A stretch of DNA of 64,000 nucleotides, from the NCBI GenBank assembly GCA_035493475.1, contig DATJIF010000056.1, positions 62,001 through 126,000 of the forward strand. The letters are read 5' to 3'. The stretch's first letter is position 1. The number at the start of each line of letters is the position of its first letter. Below the pieces are notes generated by a model. The model was not told where the DNA came from, searched no databases, and was given only the letters and a program-made list of their open reading frames with translations. Source of the DNA: Actinospica sp035493475 (GTDB taxonomy: Bacteria; Actinomycetota; Actinomycetes; Streptomycetales; Catenulisporaceae). This document shows positions 18,463-27,605 of the stretch, one piece after another. The position numbers and the translations under genes were made by a program.

Positions 18463-20133
18463 ATGGCGCGCAGTTCCCTCCGGGAGGATGATCCCACCCG
18501 AATAGGGCGATTCCGGCTCACGGCACGGCTCGGCGCCGGCGGCATGGGCGTCGTGTACCTCGGCGAGGCCAAGGACACCGGCCAGGTCGCGGTCAAAGTG
18601 GTGCGGCCCGAGGTGGACGAGGACCCGGAGTTCCGGGCCCGGTTCCGCCGCGAGGTGGCGCTGCTGACCCGGGTCCGCGGCACGTGCACCGTGCGCGTCA
18701 TCGAGGCGGACACGGAGTCGACGAGCCCGTTCCTGGTCACCGAGTACGCCGACGGCCCCTCGCTGTCCGAGCACGTCAAGACCCGCGGCCCGCTCGACCA
18801 GGACATGCTGCGCGGCCTGGCGACCGGATTGGCCGAGGCGCTGGTGGCGATCCACGAGGCGGGCGTGGTGCACCGCGACCTCAAGCCGGGCAACGTGCTG
18901 CTGTCCCGGACGGGCCCGAAGGTCATCGACTTCGGCATCGCGCAGGCCATGGACGGAACGGTGCTGACCAGGACCGGCGCCGTGCTCGGCTCCCCGGGCT
19001 TCCTGGCCCCCGAGCAGGTGCGCGGCACGCCCGGGCAGGCCACCGACATCTTCGCCTGGGGCCTGACCGTCGCCTACGCCGCGAGCGGCCGGGCACCGTT
19101 CGGCACCGGCCCGGCCGAGGTGCTGCCCTACCGCGTGCTGCACGACAGCCCCTACATCGCCGACGTCCCCGACGACCTGCGCCCCCTCGTCGAGGCCGCG
19201 GTGGCCCGGGACCCCGAGGCCCGCCCGACCGCGCAGGACCTGCTGACGCGGCTCACTCAGCGCACGGACGTCCGTGGCGCGGTCGACGTGTCCGCAGCGG
19301 CCGACGACATGACACCGACGCAACTCGTCCTGTCAGAGTACTGGCACGCCCCGGAGCCGATCACCACTCCCTCCCTGCACGACGCCCGCCCGAGCTCGCG
19401 CCGTCGCAGCCCTCTGCCGTACCTGGCCGGAGCGGCGGCCCTGGCAGTGGCGATCGGCGCCGGCACCAGCTACGCCCTGGCCAACTCCGGCCACTCGTCC
19501 TCCGCCGCCAAGACCGCCACCGGCCAGACGAGCGCCGCCGCCGCACTCCCGTCCATCACCTTCGGCAACTACACCGGCCGCAAGCCCAGCGCCATCGTCA
19601 TGAACGATGCGGACGGCGGCGGCACCATCCAGGAGATCCACTGGACCTCCTGGACCGCCACCGGCGCCGAAGGCCAAGGCCAGTTCGGCACCTCCGCGAC
19701 CAGAATCACCCTCTCCGCCCCCGCCGGCGGCCGCTTCACGCGGATGGGCCAGACCGAGGGCGACAACACCATCATCGAGTCCTACCCCGACAACGACTGG
19801 CCCGCCGCCGCCTCCCCCGCGACCGCCGCCTGCACCGTCCCCACCTCCACCCAACTCCTCGCCGCCTGGCACGCCGCCACCGCCGCCACCCGCACCAGCT
19901 GGGCCGACCCCTCCACCACCATCACCGGCTACACCGGCACCACCTGCTGGCAGGACTGGATCGTCACCGACATGCTCGGCACCGGCGACGGCGAGGTCAT
20001 CTTCTCCTGGTCCACCGGCGCCCTGCACCTCATCCCCGAGGCCGACCTCCAGCAGTTCAGCGACATCGTCTGCAAGGCCCCGACCGCCCCGAAGAACTGG
20101 AAGGACCCCGACACGGGCCCGGCGATCTGCTGA
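18463..20133 (+). CDS. Membrane Ser/Thr protein kinase (PknB/Hanks type)
   Basis: This 556-residue receptor-like kinase has a cytoplasmic catalytic domain (about 14-270) with glycine loop LGAGGMGVVY, Lys45, catalytic loop HRDLKPGN (His137-Asp139), DFG at Asp156 and the APEQ segment, so it should be active. A basic juxtamembrane region precedes one helix at about 318-340. An extracytoplasmic domain of about 190 residues with four cysteines follows; it is not a PASTA domain and I do not recognise it. Its start has GGAGG upstream. It lies 68 bases before the caspase gene on the same strand. Whether it belongs to the conflict island or is an independent housekeeping kinase is unresolved. Confidence 0.93.
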   Translation: MARSSLREDDPTRIGRFRLTARLGAGGMGVVYLGEAKDTGQVAVKVVRPEVDEDPEFRARFRREVALLTRVRGTCTVRVIEADTESTSPFLVTEYADGPSLSEHVKTRGPLDQDMLRGLATGLAEALVAIHEAGVVHRDLKPGNVLLSRTGPKVIDFGIAQAMDGTVLTRTGAVLGSPGFLAPEQVRGTPGQATDIFAWGLTVAYAASGRAPFGTGPAEVLPYRVLHDSPYIADVPDDLRPLVEAAVARDPEARPTAQDLLTRLTQRTDVRGAVDVSAAADDMTPTQLVLSEYWHAPEPITTPSLHDARPSSRRRSPLPYLAGAAALAVAIGAGTSYALANSGHSSSAAKTATGQTSAAAALPSITFGNYTGRKPSAIVMNDADGGGTIQEIHWTSWTATGAEGQGQFGTSATRITLSAPAGGRFTRMGQTEGDNTIIESYPDNDWPAAASPATAACTVPTSTQLLAAWHAATAATRTSWADPSTTITGYTGTTCWQDWIVTDMLGTGDGEVIFSWSTGALHLIPEADLQQFSDIVCKAPTAPKNWKDPDTGPAIC

Positions 20134-20150
20134 CGTGCTCTCCCCGAGCC

Positions 20151-20161
20151 GCGTCCGTCAG
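20151..20161 (+). repeat. Island motif, near-match copy (GCGTCCGTCAG) upstream of the caspase gene
   Basis: This stretch matches 9 of 11 positions of the CTGTCCGTCAG element found three times at other gene junctions of the island. It lies 40 bases before the caspase start in a short gap between genes. Function is unknown; a promoter element or operator is the simplest reading. Confidence 0.45.
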
Positions 20162-20201
20162 CACTATGGCGCGGCGGAATCGGCCAACGAGGTGAGACGT
20201 G

Positions 20202-22097
20202 ATGAACGAACCCAAGGGAAGCGCGCTGCTGATCGGATGCGCGACGGAGGGGCTCGCCGGGATCGAGCACGATCTGGAGTCGATGGAGCGGACGCTGCGG
20301 CCACGCGGCTTCGCGATACAACGGATCAGCGGGCCACAGGCGACCCGGGCGAAGATCCTGGCCGCCTACCGGCGCCTGATCGACGACGTGCAGCCGGACC
20401 AGCCCGTCGTGATCTACTTCAGCGGCCACGGCGGACGCGTCGAGGCACCGCCTCCGGAGACGCCCGGGCCCTCCCTGATGGACCTGCAGTTCATCGCCCC
20501 GAGCGACTTCGGGGACTCCTCACCCGGCGACTTCCGCGGTATCACCTCCGTGGAGCTCAGCGCGCTCCTGACACGGTTGACGCAGCGGACGCGGAACGTC
20601 GTGGTCATCCTCGACTGCTGCCATGCAGCGCACCTGTTCAGGGACAACGAGTTCCGGGTCAAGGCCCTGTCTCGCCGCGAGCAGTACGCGGTGCTGCGCG
20701 GACACGTCCAGCGGCTGCGGGACGCGGGCGAGCTACCGCCCGGACCGCCGTCCGTCCTGAGCAACCGGAACGCGGTACGGATCGTCGCCTGCGCGCCCGA
20801 GCAGCTGGCCTTCGAGTACAGGGGCGCGGAGGGCAGGTACGTCGGGGTCCTCACGGAGTCGCTCGCGATCGCGCTCGGCGAGGTCGGCGACGAGCAGGTC
20901 AACTGGACGACGGTGATGGAAAGGGTGCGCCGCCGCGTCCAGAACACCTTCCCGGTCCAACGTCCGGAAGTCGAAGGGCCCACGGATCGCGGGCTGTTCA
21001 CGACCGAACCGCTCGACACGGGCCCGATGCCCGCCGTCGTCGCGCTCGACAGCGGGCGCGTGCGTATCCCGTGCGCAGCGTTGCTGGGCGTCGAGGTCGG
21101 CGACGCGTTCGAGATCACCGCGCCGCGCCGAACCGATGACGCCTCAACCGACCGAGTCGGCACGCTGCGCATCGACCGCGTGGACTCCTTCGGCGCCGAA
21201 GGCGTGATGGCGTTCGCACCCGACCGGACGGTCATCCCGCCGGGCGCGCGAGCCCGCCGCACGATCGCTGCCGCGCCGGCGCTGCCGGTGCTGCTGCCTG
21301 ACAACGCAGATCCGCGCGCTGCGGCGCTGCACGCGGTGATCGCCGCCACGCCCGCGCTGCGGCCTGCGCGCCCCGAGGAACCGTGGGCGGCGGAGGTTCG
21401 GATCAGCGTCGACGGCGAGTTAACCGTGCACGACCGGATCGGACAGTTCCCCGGCGAATATCGCGCCGACGCCGCTGGAGCCGCCGCGATCCGCCGCGGT
21501 CTCGAGGCTCTCGCCCGTACGCTGACGCTGCGCACTCTGGCGGGCGTCAGCCCATGGTCGCTCCAGGCGGAGATCGCTATCGACTGGGGAACGGTGTGCG
21601 AGGGAGCGCGCGTGCCGCTGCCTGTCGCCGGGGCGACCGTGTACTCGGGCGACCGGGTCTATCTGAGTGTCCGGAACGAATCCGCGAATCCGGTCTATGT
21701 CTCGCTGATCGACATCGGTGTATCCGGGCGCGTCACGATCCTGACGGACGATTCCCCCTCCGGGCGGCGGCTGGGTCCGCAGCAGGAGTACGTGTTCGGA
21801 TACGACGGGCTCGACGGGGGCCTGCACGGGGTTCCGCTCATCTGGCCGGTGGGGCTCGATCCGGCGAAGGCGCGCCCGGAGACGGTACTGGTGCTCGTGT
21901 CCGAGGCGCCGCAGAACGTGGCCGTGCTCTCCCAAAGCGGCGTGGGCAGGTCGGAGGCGGCGGCCGACCCGCGCTCCCCGCTCGAGAATCTGCTGCGGCA
22001 GGTCATCGGCCACCGGGAGTTCCTGCTGCCGCGACCCGGCGAACGGGCCGTGCGCTACGACGCCCACACGGTCGACTTCCAGCTGAGTCCGCGCTGA
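20202..22097 (+). CDS. Caspase-fold protease (peptidase C14 family) with C-terminal beta-rich domain
   Basis: This 631-residue protein starts with a caspase-like p20 region: the catalytic His76 lies in YFSGHGG and the catalytic Cys140 in LDCCHA, both intact. Residues from about 290 to the C-terminus are different in character, with a central variable part and a C-terminal region (VYLSVRNESANPVYVSLIDI) resembling the DUF4384-like beta domain seen in other bacterial caspase homologues. There is no signal peptide or membrane helix, so it is probably cytoplasmic and would cleave proteins when triggered. ATG 20202 is preferred over GTG 20199 because GAGGTGAG is then correctly spaced. It is followed 43 bases later by a CHAT protease gene. 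Confidence 0.9.
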   Translation: MNEPKGSALLIGCATEGLAGIEHDLESMERTLRPRGFAIQRISGPQATRAKILAAYRRLIDDVQPDQPVVIYFSGHGGRVEAPPPETPGPSLMDLQFIAPSDFGDSSPGDFRGITSVELSALLTRLTQRTRNVVVILDCCHAAHLFRDNEFRVKALSRREQYAVLRGHVQRLRDAGELPPGPPSVLSNRNAVRIVACAPEQLAFEYRGAEGRYVGVLTESLAIALGEVGDEQVNWTTVMERVRRRVQNTFPVQRPEVEGPTDRGLFTTEPLDTGPMPAVVALDSGRVRIPCAALLGVEVGDAFEITAPRRTDDASTDRVGTLRIDRVDSFGAEGVMAFAPDRTVIPPGARARRTIAAAPALPVLLPDNADPRAAALHAVIAATPALRPARPEEPWAAEVRISVDGELTVHDRIGQFPGEYRADAAGAAAIRRGLEALARTLTLRTLAGVSPWSLQAEIAIDWGTVCEGARVPLPVAGATVYSGDRVYLSVRNESANPVYVSLIDIGVSGRVTILTDDSPSGRRLGPQQEYVFGYDGLDGGLHGVPLIWPVGLDPAKARPETVLVLVSEAPQNVAVLSQSGVGRSEAAADPRSPLENLLRQVIGHREFLLPRPGERAVRYDAHTVDFQLSPR

Positions 22098-22098
22098 G

Positions 22099-22109
22099 CT
22101 GTCCGTCAG
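22099..22109 (+). repeat. Island motif CTGTCCGTCAG upstream of the CHAT gene
   Basis: This exact 11-base copy lies in the 43-base gap between the caspase and CHAT genes, 31 bases before the CHAT start. The same sequence occurs at 38025-38035 and 41035-41045 on the minus strand, also just before genes of the island. It is probably a promoter or regulator site, but no regulator is identified. Confidence 0.55.
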
Positions 22110-22140
22110 TATTCTGGGCGGCCGTCGATCGGAGGGACCC

Positions 22141-24822
22141 ATGTCGGACGAACCGGAATTGCTCGCGATCCTGCGGGCCGTCGCCGAGTGCGGCGACCTC
22201 GACGAGATGATCGCGAGCGTGCACCGGCTGCCGCCCGACACCCCGCTGCGCGGCCAGTTCGCCGCCGGGCTCGCCGTCATCGTGCTCAACCGCCCGGCGA
22301 CCGACGGCCTCGGCGCGGAGATCGGTCGGGCTCAGGTGCTGGACGGTCTGCTGGGCATCGCGGACCAGGACCCTCCGAAGAGCGCGTACTGGCGGCAGCA
22401 GCGGGCGGCGGCCCGTGGTCGGATCATGCTCGGCGCCGCGGCCTCCGGACGTGTCGTGGACTACGACGCTTCGCTGGCCGAACTCGACGCGCTCGACACC
22501 GAACTGGAGGACGCCCCGCAGATCAGGGCACTGCTGGGTACCGCGCGCTCCGCGATCGTCTACCTGCGTGCCGAGCAGCAGGGCGACCACTCCGTGCACG
22601 CCCGCGCGCCCTTCGACTTCTCGGCCATGCGCGGGCTCGTCACGGGCAGCGAGGACGCCCTCGGCATGATCGACTTCCTGGAGCGGATGACCCGCTTCAA
22701 CGAGGCCATGGGACACGACGAGGATGTCTCGGCGGACCTCGAGTGGCTCGCGGAGAACATGGGGCGATTCGCCGTGCCGGGCCATCCGATGTCCGAGATC
22801 GCCGCTCCCGTCCAGATGAGCCTCAAGGCGATGCGGTACATACGCGGCGACATCGGCGACGCGGAGTTCTCAGCACAGGAGCTCGCGGCGCTCGAGGAAC
22901 TCGCGCGAAACCCGGGACAGCCGCCGGACCAGCGGGCCGGCTACCACCTCGTCGTCGGCGGCGTGTACCTGCGCGCGGGCGAGGAGACCGACCCGGAGCG
23001 GATCGCACTCGGCATCCGGAACTTCGAGGCGGCTCGGGACCTGACGAACGATCACGACGAGATCCGCGTCATGGTTCTGCAGTCGCTGGGCATGGCCCTG
23101 TGGCGATACGTCGAACTCACCAATGACCTCGACCGGCTCACGGAGGCCCGGCTGCTGCTGGAACGGGCATTGGAGATCGCGGGCGGCCCGCAGCACGCGG
23201 CCTGGTCGTTGATCAACGGGACGCTGTCGCTCGTCAGGCGGCGGGAGGGCGATCTGCACTCGCACCTCGACTTGCTCGAAGGCCTCCGGCACGAGACGTG
23301 GGAGGTGCTGCTGCAGGACGATCCGACCGCCGCCCGGGCCGCGGCGCGCCGGGCCTCGGACACGGCGCTCGACGCCGCCCGGCAGTGCGTGCTGCGGACC
23401 GACGTGGTCAGTGCGATCCAGGCGCTGGACAGCGGCCGCAGCCTGATGCTGTACTCCGCCGCGGCCTTTCGCGACGTGGCACCGCAACTGGAAGCGGCCG
23501 GGAAACGGGAGTTGGCCGAGCGCTGGCGCCAGGTAGCCGAACAGCACGAACCGGATCGGCTCTCCGGCAGCCTGCGGCACGAGGTGTTGTCCGTGCTGGC
23601 CGACGCCGCGGACCTGCTGAACCCGCCGTCCCTGGACGACATCCGCGGGGCCCTGCGCGTGCTGGACGCCGACGCCCTCGTCTACCTCGTCCCCGCGGGC
23701 TCGAACCTGCCCGGCTTCGCCCTGCTGGCCCCCGCCGAAGGCGCCCCGAGCCTGATGACGCTGACCGAGCTGCGGACCCTGGACGAAGCAGAGGTCGAAC
23801 GCTACTTCCGCGCGCTGGCCCGGCGCGACCTCGCCCCGACCGCCCGCGACGTCGAACTCACCGAGAGCCTCGAGACGCTGTGCGACTGGGCGTGGGGCGC
23901 GGCCGTCGGCCCGCTGGTCGACCGGTACCTGCAGGAACTGCCGGAGCCGCCGCCCGGCCGGCCGCACCGGCTGATGCTCATCCCGATGGGCGAACTGGCG
24001 CTGATCCCCTGGCAGGCGGCCCGACGGCCCGGCGGCGGCTACGCGATCGACAAGGTCTCCTTCTCGTTCGCCGGTTCGGCGCGGCTGCTGTGCCGGGCCG
24101 CGGACCTGGAACCCGTCGCGCCGACCCCGGTGGCGCTGGTCCTGGGCGACCCGGACACGGGGGGTTCGGAGGACCACCTGGTCGCCGCGCGCTTCGAGGC
24201 CTACGCGGTGCACCAGGCCTTCTACCGCGCGGGCCGCTACCTGGGCACCCGGCCGAACGGCACCCCGAGCCCGTCCGGCCGGGGCACCGCGGAGCAGGTG
24301 CGCGAGTGGCTGACCACGGACGGACTCGGGACGATCCTGCACCTCGCCTGCCACGGTGTGCTGACGACCGCCACCGCACCGCCGAGCGCCTCGCTCGTGC
24401 TTGCGGACGGCGAGTCGATCACCGCCGAGGAGATCGTGCCGCTGCTCTCGAAGGCCGGGGACCGGGCGATCGCCCTCGCGGTCCTCGCCGCCTGCCGCAC
24501 CGGTCGTTCGGCGCACGGCTACGACGAGGCCTACAGCGTCGGCAGCGCGTTCCTCACGGCGGGCGTCCGCTCGGTGCTCTCCACCCAGTGGTCGATCCCC
24601 GACGAGGACACCTCGGCGCTGATGTTCATGTTCCACCACTACTTCACACACGACCGCCTGCCCGCCTGGGCGGCGCTGCGCCAGGCCCAGCTGTGGATGC
24701 TCGATCCCGACCGAGAGCTGCCGGAGACCATGCCCGCCCCGCTGCGGAGCCGGTTGACCGGGCATCCCGACGACCTGACCAGGGTCGAAGCCTGGGCCGG
24801 ATTCATCCACTTCGGACAGTGA
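22141..24822 (+). CDS. TPR-like repeat protein with C-terminal CHAT protease domain
   Basis: This 893-residue cytoplasmic protein has an alpha-helical, TPR-like N-terminal two thirds and a C-terminal CHAT (caspase HetF-associated with TPR) domain. The catalytic dyad is intact: His738 in LHLACHG and Cys785 in LAACRTG, 47 residues apart, followed by VRSVLSTQWSIPDEDTS. CHAT enzymes are separin-like cysteine proteases; in known systems they are unleashed by partner sensors (for example gasdermin- or Craspase-linked). A GGAGGG ribosome site precedes ATG 22141. It is flanked by a caspase gene and a degenerate CHAT paralogue, implying a protease module. Its target cannot be predicted. Confidence 0.93.
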   Translation: MSDEPELLAILRAVAECGDLDEMIASVHRLPPDTPLRGQFAAGLAVIVLNRPATDGLGAEIGRAQVLDGLLGIADQDPPKSAYWRQQRAAARGRIMLGAAASGRVVDYDASLAELDALDTELEDAPQIRALLGTARSAIVYLRAEQQGDHSVHARAPFDFSAMRGLVTGSEDALGMIDFLERMTRFNEAMGHDEDVSADLEWLAENMGRFAVPGHPMSEIAAPVQMSLKAMRYIRGDIGDAEFSAQELAALEELARNPGQPPDQRAGYHLVVGGVYLRAGEETDPERIALGIRNFEAARDLTNDHDEIRVMVLQSLGMALWRYVELTNDLDRLTEARLLLERALEIAGGPQHAAWSLINGTLSLVRRREGDLHSHLDLLEGLRHETWEVLLQDDPTAARAAARRASDTALDAARQCVLRTDVVSAIQALDSGRSLMLYSAAAFRDVAPQLEAAGKRELAERWRQVAEQHEPDRLSGSLRHEVLSVLADAADLLNPPSLDDIRGALRVLDADALVYLVPAGSNLPGFALLAPAEGAPSLMTLTELRTLDEAEVERYFRALARRDLAPTARDVELTESLETLCDWAWGAAVGPLVDRYLQELPEPPPGRPHRLMLIPMGELALIPWQAARRPGGGYAIDKVSFSFAGSARLLCRAADLEPVAPTPVALVLGDPDTGGSEDHLVAARFEAYAVHQAFYRAGRYLGTRPNGTPSPSGRGTAEQVREWLTTDGLGTILHLACHGVLTTATAPPSASLVLADGESITAEEIVPLLSKAGDRAIALAVLAACRTGRSAHGYDEAYSVGSAFLTAGVRSVLSTQWSIPDEDTSALMFMFHHYFTHDRLPAWAALRQAQLWMLDPDRELPETMPAPLRSRLTGHPDDLTRVEAWAGFIHFGQ

Positions 24823-24834
24823 GGAATGGGCAGG

Positions 24835-26943
24835 ATGATCGACACCGACGACTCGGACGAGCAGCTGCGGCGGCTCGAGTCACAGCTGAACGCGCTGACC
24901 GGACCGGCGCGCACGCAGCACCTCCTGGCCCTGGGGCAGGCCACGATGATGAAGTACTGGCGGGTGGGAACGGGCTCCAACCTGGCCTTGCCCTATCTCG
25001 GCAAGGCCATCGACGTGCTCACCGAGGCGCGCGGTCACATGCGGCCCGAGGACCCGAATCAGAACATGGCGGCGCTGCTGCTCGGCCACGCGTACACCGC
25101 GCGCGGCCTGCTGCACGAGGGTCCGCCGGCCGACATCGGGCGCGGTATCGAAATGCTCGAGGAGGGCCTGGCGGCGACCGGGCTGAACCCTCCGCAGGCC
25201 GATATCGCGCGCATCCTGCTCGGACAGCTCTACCTGCGGCGGGCCATGCTCGGCATGCAGGCGCCGGACGCCGCGATGGCGATGCTGCGCTCCGGGACCG
25301 ACCCGCGGATGCTCGCCGACCTCGACCGGTGCATCGCACTGCAGCACGAGGTCATCGCCCACGACCGCGCCCGCGAGCTGACCGAGGGCGCGCGGATGAT
25401 GCTGACCCTGGCCGAAGGGCTCCGCGACCTGTTCGGCGCGTTCAACACTCTCGGCGGGGGCGGCATGGACATGAACCGGCTCATGCGGCTGATGACACAG
25501 ATGCAGGAGTCGCTGAGCGGGCTCAAGCAGGCGGCCGACATGTCGAGCAGGATGATGCCGACCCTGGCCGCCCAGCCCATCTTCGACACCGAGTCGACCA
25601 CCCGGATGCCGCCCACCGAGCGGCCGGTCGCCGTCGTGCGCGGCGTCGAGCCGGAATCGAAGGACGGGGCGTCGCAGCCGTCCCGGGAACCGCGCGCCCG
25701 CCCCGCGCGACGGGCCGACGCGACCGGGATGCGCAAGGACCTGATAGCCCTCCTGCCCGATCCGGCCGATCCGCTCGGGTGCATGACGGCATTGCTCTCC
25801 GACGCGGACACGGCGCCGCCGACGTGGCTGGACCGGTACCTCGCGCTCGCCGCCGGAGTGGTCGAGGCGGCGCAGCCGCCCACTGCGGTCGACCACCTTC
25901 TGCTGAGCGCGGGTCTGCTGCTGCGCGCTCGACGCGACGACGACGGATGGGGCGTGACCGGATCCGACACCGCTGCCGACGACGACGGTCAGGCCGGGCT
26001 CGAAGCCTTCCTGGACGCCGCCCGCGCCGAGCAGCTCGATCTGGACGCGGACCTGCCCGGGCTGCTGAGGCTGTGCCCGCTGCTGCCGGCGCAGGCCATG
26101 GCCGCGCTCGGCGAGCGGCTCAGACCACTGACCGAGGACCTGCGCGCCCTCGGCTACGACACCCTGATCTTCCCGGAGACCGCCGGGACCTCGCGCTGGA
26201 ACACGCGCACTGAGCGGTTCGAGTCGGCACGGGACCTCACGCAGGAGAACGCGGCCGTCGTGCTCGGCGCCGCGCCGACCGCGGTACGGGGCCCGCTGGC
26301 GGTCAGCCATCTCGCCTCCTTCGCCCAATTCAGCATTCTGCGACACCGGAAGAGCCCGCCGGCGGCCCAGGATCCGGTCTTCCTGACCGACCCGCGCGGC
26401 GACCGCGAGTGGGCCCAGGTCGAGGCCATGCTGCTGCGCCGCAGCTTCTATCCCCGCTCCACCGGGCTCGGCCGGCTCATCGAGGACTGCGACGGTCCGG
26501 GCACGCCGCACGAGGTGCGCACCCGGCTCGCGGGCGCGTCCCTGCTGCAGCTGGGGTGCGGCGTGACCGCGGACGGCGCGCTGGAACTGGCCGACGGCGC
26601 CGTCCTGCATCCCGCGGAGTTCGCGGAGAACGCCGGCGGTCTCGCGATCCTGCCGCCCGGCTGCTTCAACCCGCTCGCCGACCTGCTGATCGACGCGGGC
26701 TTCGCGGGCGTGGTGGGCTGGCACGGGCAGCCGTCGCCGGACGCGGCGGCGCTGCTGACGTACGTGCTGCACTGGCAGCTGGCCGAGCAGGGCCGCACCG
26801 CCGCCCAGGCCGTCGGCCGCACGCGGCGCTGGGGAGCCGATCCCGAGCCGGAGATCCTGCCGCCGATGCTCGCCGCCCGCGCCGCCGCGATCGGCCCGAT
26901 CCCGGCGGCCGACCTGGACACCCTGGTCTACCGGGGCCGCTGA
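24835..26943 (+). CDS. CHAT-like protein with degenerate catalytic site (pseudo-protease)
   Basis: This protein of about 702 residues has a helical TPR-like N-terminus (1-180), a low-complexity middle (about 235-305) and a C-terminal region colinear with the CHAT domain of its neighbour. Where the active CHAT has LHLACHG, this one has LQLGCGV (residues 571-577), so the catalytic His is Gly576 and the nearby His is Gln572. Cys610 is kept in ILPPGCFN. The following segment AGFAGVVGWHGQPSPDAAALL aligns in spacing with the CHAT motif after the cysteine. It should therefore lack protease activity and may be a partner, scaffold or decoy. Start 24835 is chosen for an AGGA nine bases upstream; ATG 24826 is possible. 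Its 3' end overlaps the converging radical SAM gene. Confidence 0.75.
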   Translation: MIDTDDSDEQLRRLESQLNALTGPARTQHLLALGQATMMKYWRVGTGSNLALPYLGKAIDVLTEARGHMRPEDPNQNMAALLLGHAYTARGLLHEGPPADIGRGIEMLEEGLAATGLNPPQADIARILLGQLYLRRAMLGMQAPDAAMAMLRSGTDPRMLADLDRCIALQHEVIAHDRARELTEGARMMLTLAEGLRDLFGAFNTLGGGGMDMNRLMRLMTQMQESLSGLKQAADMSSRMMPTLAAQPIFDTESTTRMPPTERPVAVVRGVEPESKDGASQPSREPRARPARRADATGMRKDLIALLPDPADPLGCMTALLSDADTAPPTWLDRYLALAAGVVEAAQPPTAVDHLLLSAGLLLRARRDDDGWGVTGSDTAADDDGQAGLEAFLDAARAEQLDLDADLPGLLRLCPLLPAQAMAALGERLRPLTEDLRALGYDTLIFPETAGTSRWNTRTERFESARDLTQENAAVVLGAAPTAVRGPLAVSHLASFAQFSILRHRKSPPAAQDPVFLTDPRGDREWAQVEAMLLRRSFYPRSTGLGRLIEDCDGPGTPHEVRTRLAGASLLQLGCGVTADGALELADGAVLHPAEFAENAGGLAILPPGCFNPLADLLIDAGFAGVVGWHGQPSPDAAALLTYVLHWQLAEQGRTAAQAVGRTRRWGADPEPEILPPMLAARAAAIGPIPAADLDTLVYRGR

Positions 26944-27605
26944 GCGTCCGGCAGTCCGCGCTCGGTCAGCCGCACGCCGCGCTCGGCGACCGCGGTCTCG
27001 AACGCCTCGAGGAATCCGGGGAACGGCGGCACTCCCGCCAGCGCCAGCTCCCCGGAGCCGGGATCGACCTCCACCTCGATCCCGGCGGAGCGGTCCGCGG
27101 GCAGGCGCGGGTGGCGGTCGCTGAGCAGGTGGACGCGCTGGTTCGCCGATCCGCGCCAGAGCAGGTCGGCGTGCCGGGCACGCACATAGGGTCCGTCGAC
27201 CAGGATGTCGAGCCGGTCCAGCAGCGCGTGCTGGTCCGCCGTCCCGTGCCTGCGCAGGTGCCGCAGCGTGTAGCCGGAGTAGGCCATCGACGACCAGTCC
27301 CGGCCGACGCGCAGGCGGTCGATGAGCGCCGCGAGAGCACCGGCCTGGGCCATCGGCTCGCCGCCGGAGAAGGTCACGCCCTCGACGTCTGGGGGCAGGG
27401 CATTGAGATAGTCGGCCACGGACCGCACGCTCCGCTGGACACCGCCTTCGAAGGGCAGGTCCTGGGGTGCGATGCAGCCCGCGCAGCGCAGCGGGCAGCC
27501 GTGCACCCAGACCACGGCCCGGGTACCCGGCCCCAGCACGCCGACCCGGTCCGCGATCCGGCTGTACACCAACTCGTCGCGCTCCGCCGAATCCGCCTCA
27601 GACAC
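26928..27605 (-). CDS. Radical SAM activase-like protein (4Fe-4S single-cluster type)
   Basis: This 225-residue protein carries the canonical radical SAM cluster motif CX3CX2C (Cys37, Cys41, Cys44 in HGCPLRCAGC), preceded by VVWVHG, and the FSGGEP motif at 79-84 that contacts SAM. Length and motif context match glycyl-radical-enzyme activases such as NrdG/PflA, but no glycyl radical enzyme is encoded nearby. It starts with GTG 27605 and overlaps the upstream GTPase gene by eight bases, so it belongs to the minus-strand operon as its last gene. Inference: it modifies a protein, peptide or nucleotide of the conflict system. The substrate is unknown. Confidence 0.88.
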   Translation of the reverse strand: MSEADSAERDELVYSRIADRVGVLGPGTRAVVWVHGCPLRCAGCIAPQDLPFEGGVQRSVRSVADYLNALPPDVEGVTFSGGEPMAQAGALAALIDRLRVGRDWSSMAYSGYTLRHLRRHGTADQHALLDRLDILVDGPYVRARHADLLWRGSANQRVHLLSDRHPRLPADRSAGIEVEVDPGSGELALAGVPPFPGFLEAFETAVAERGVRLTERGLPDAQRPR

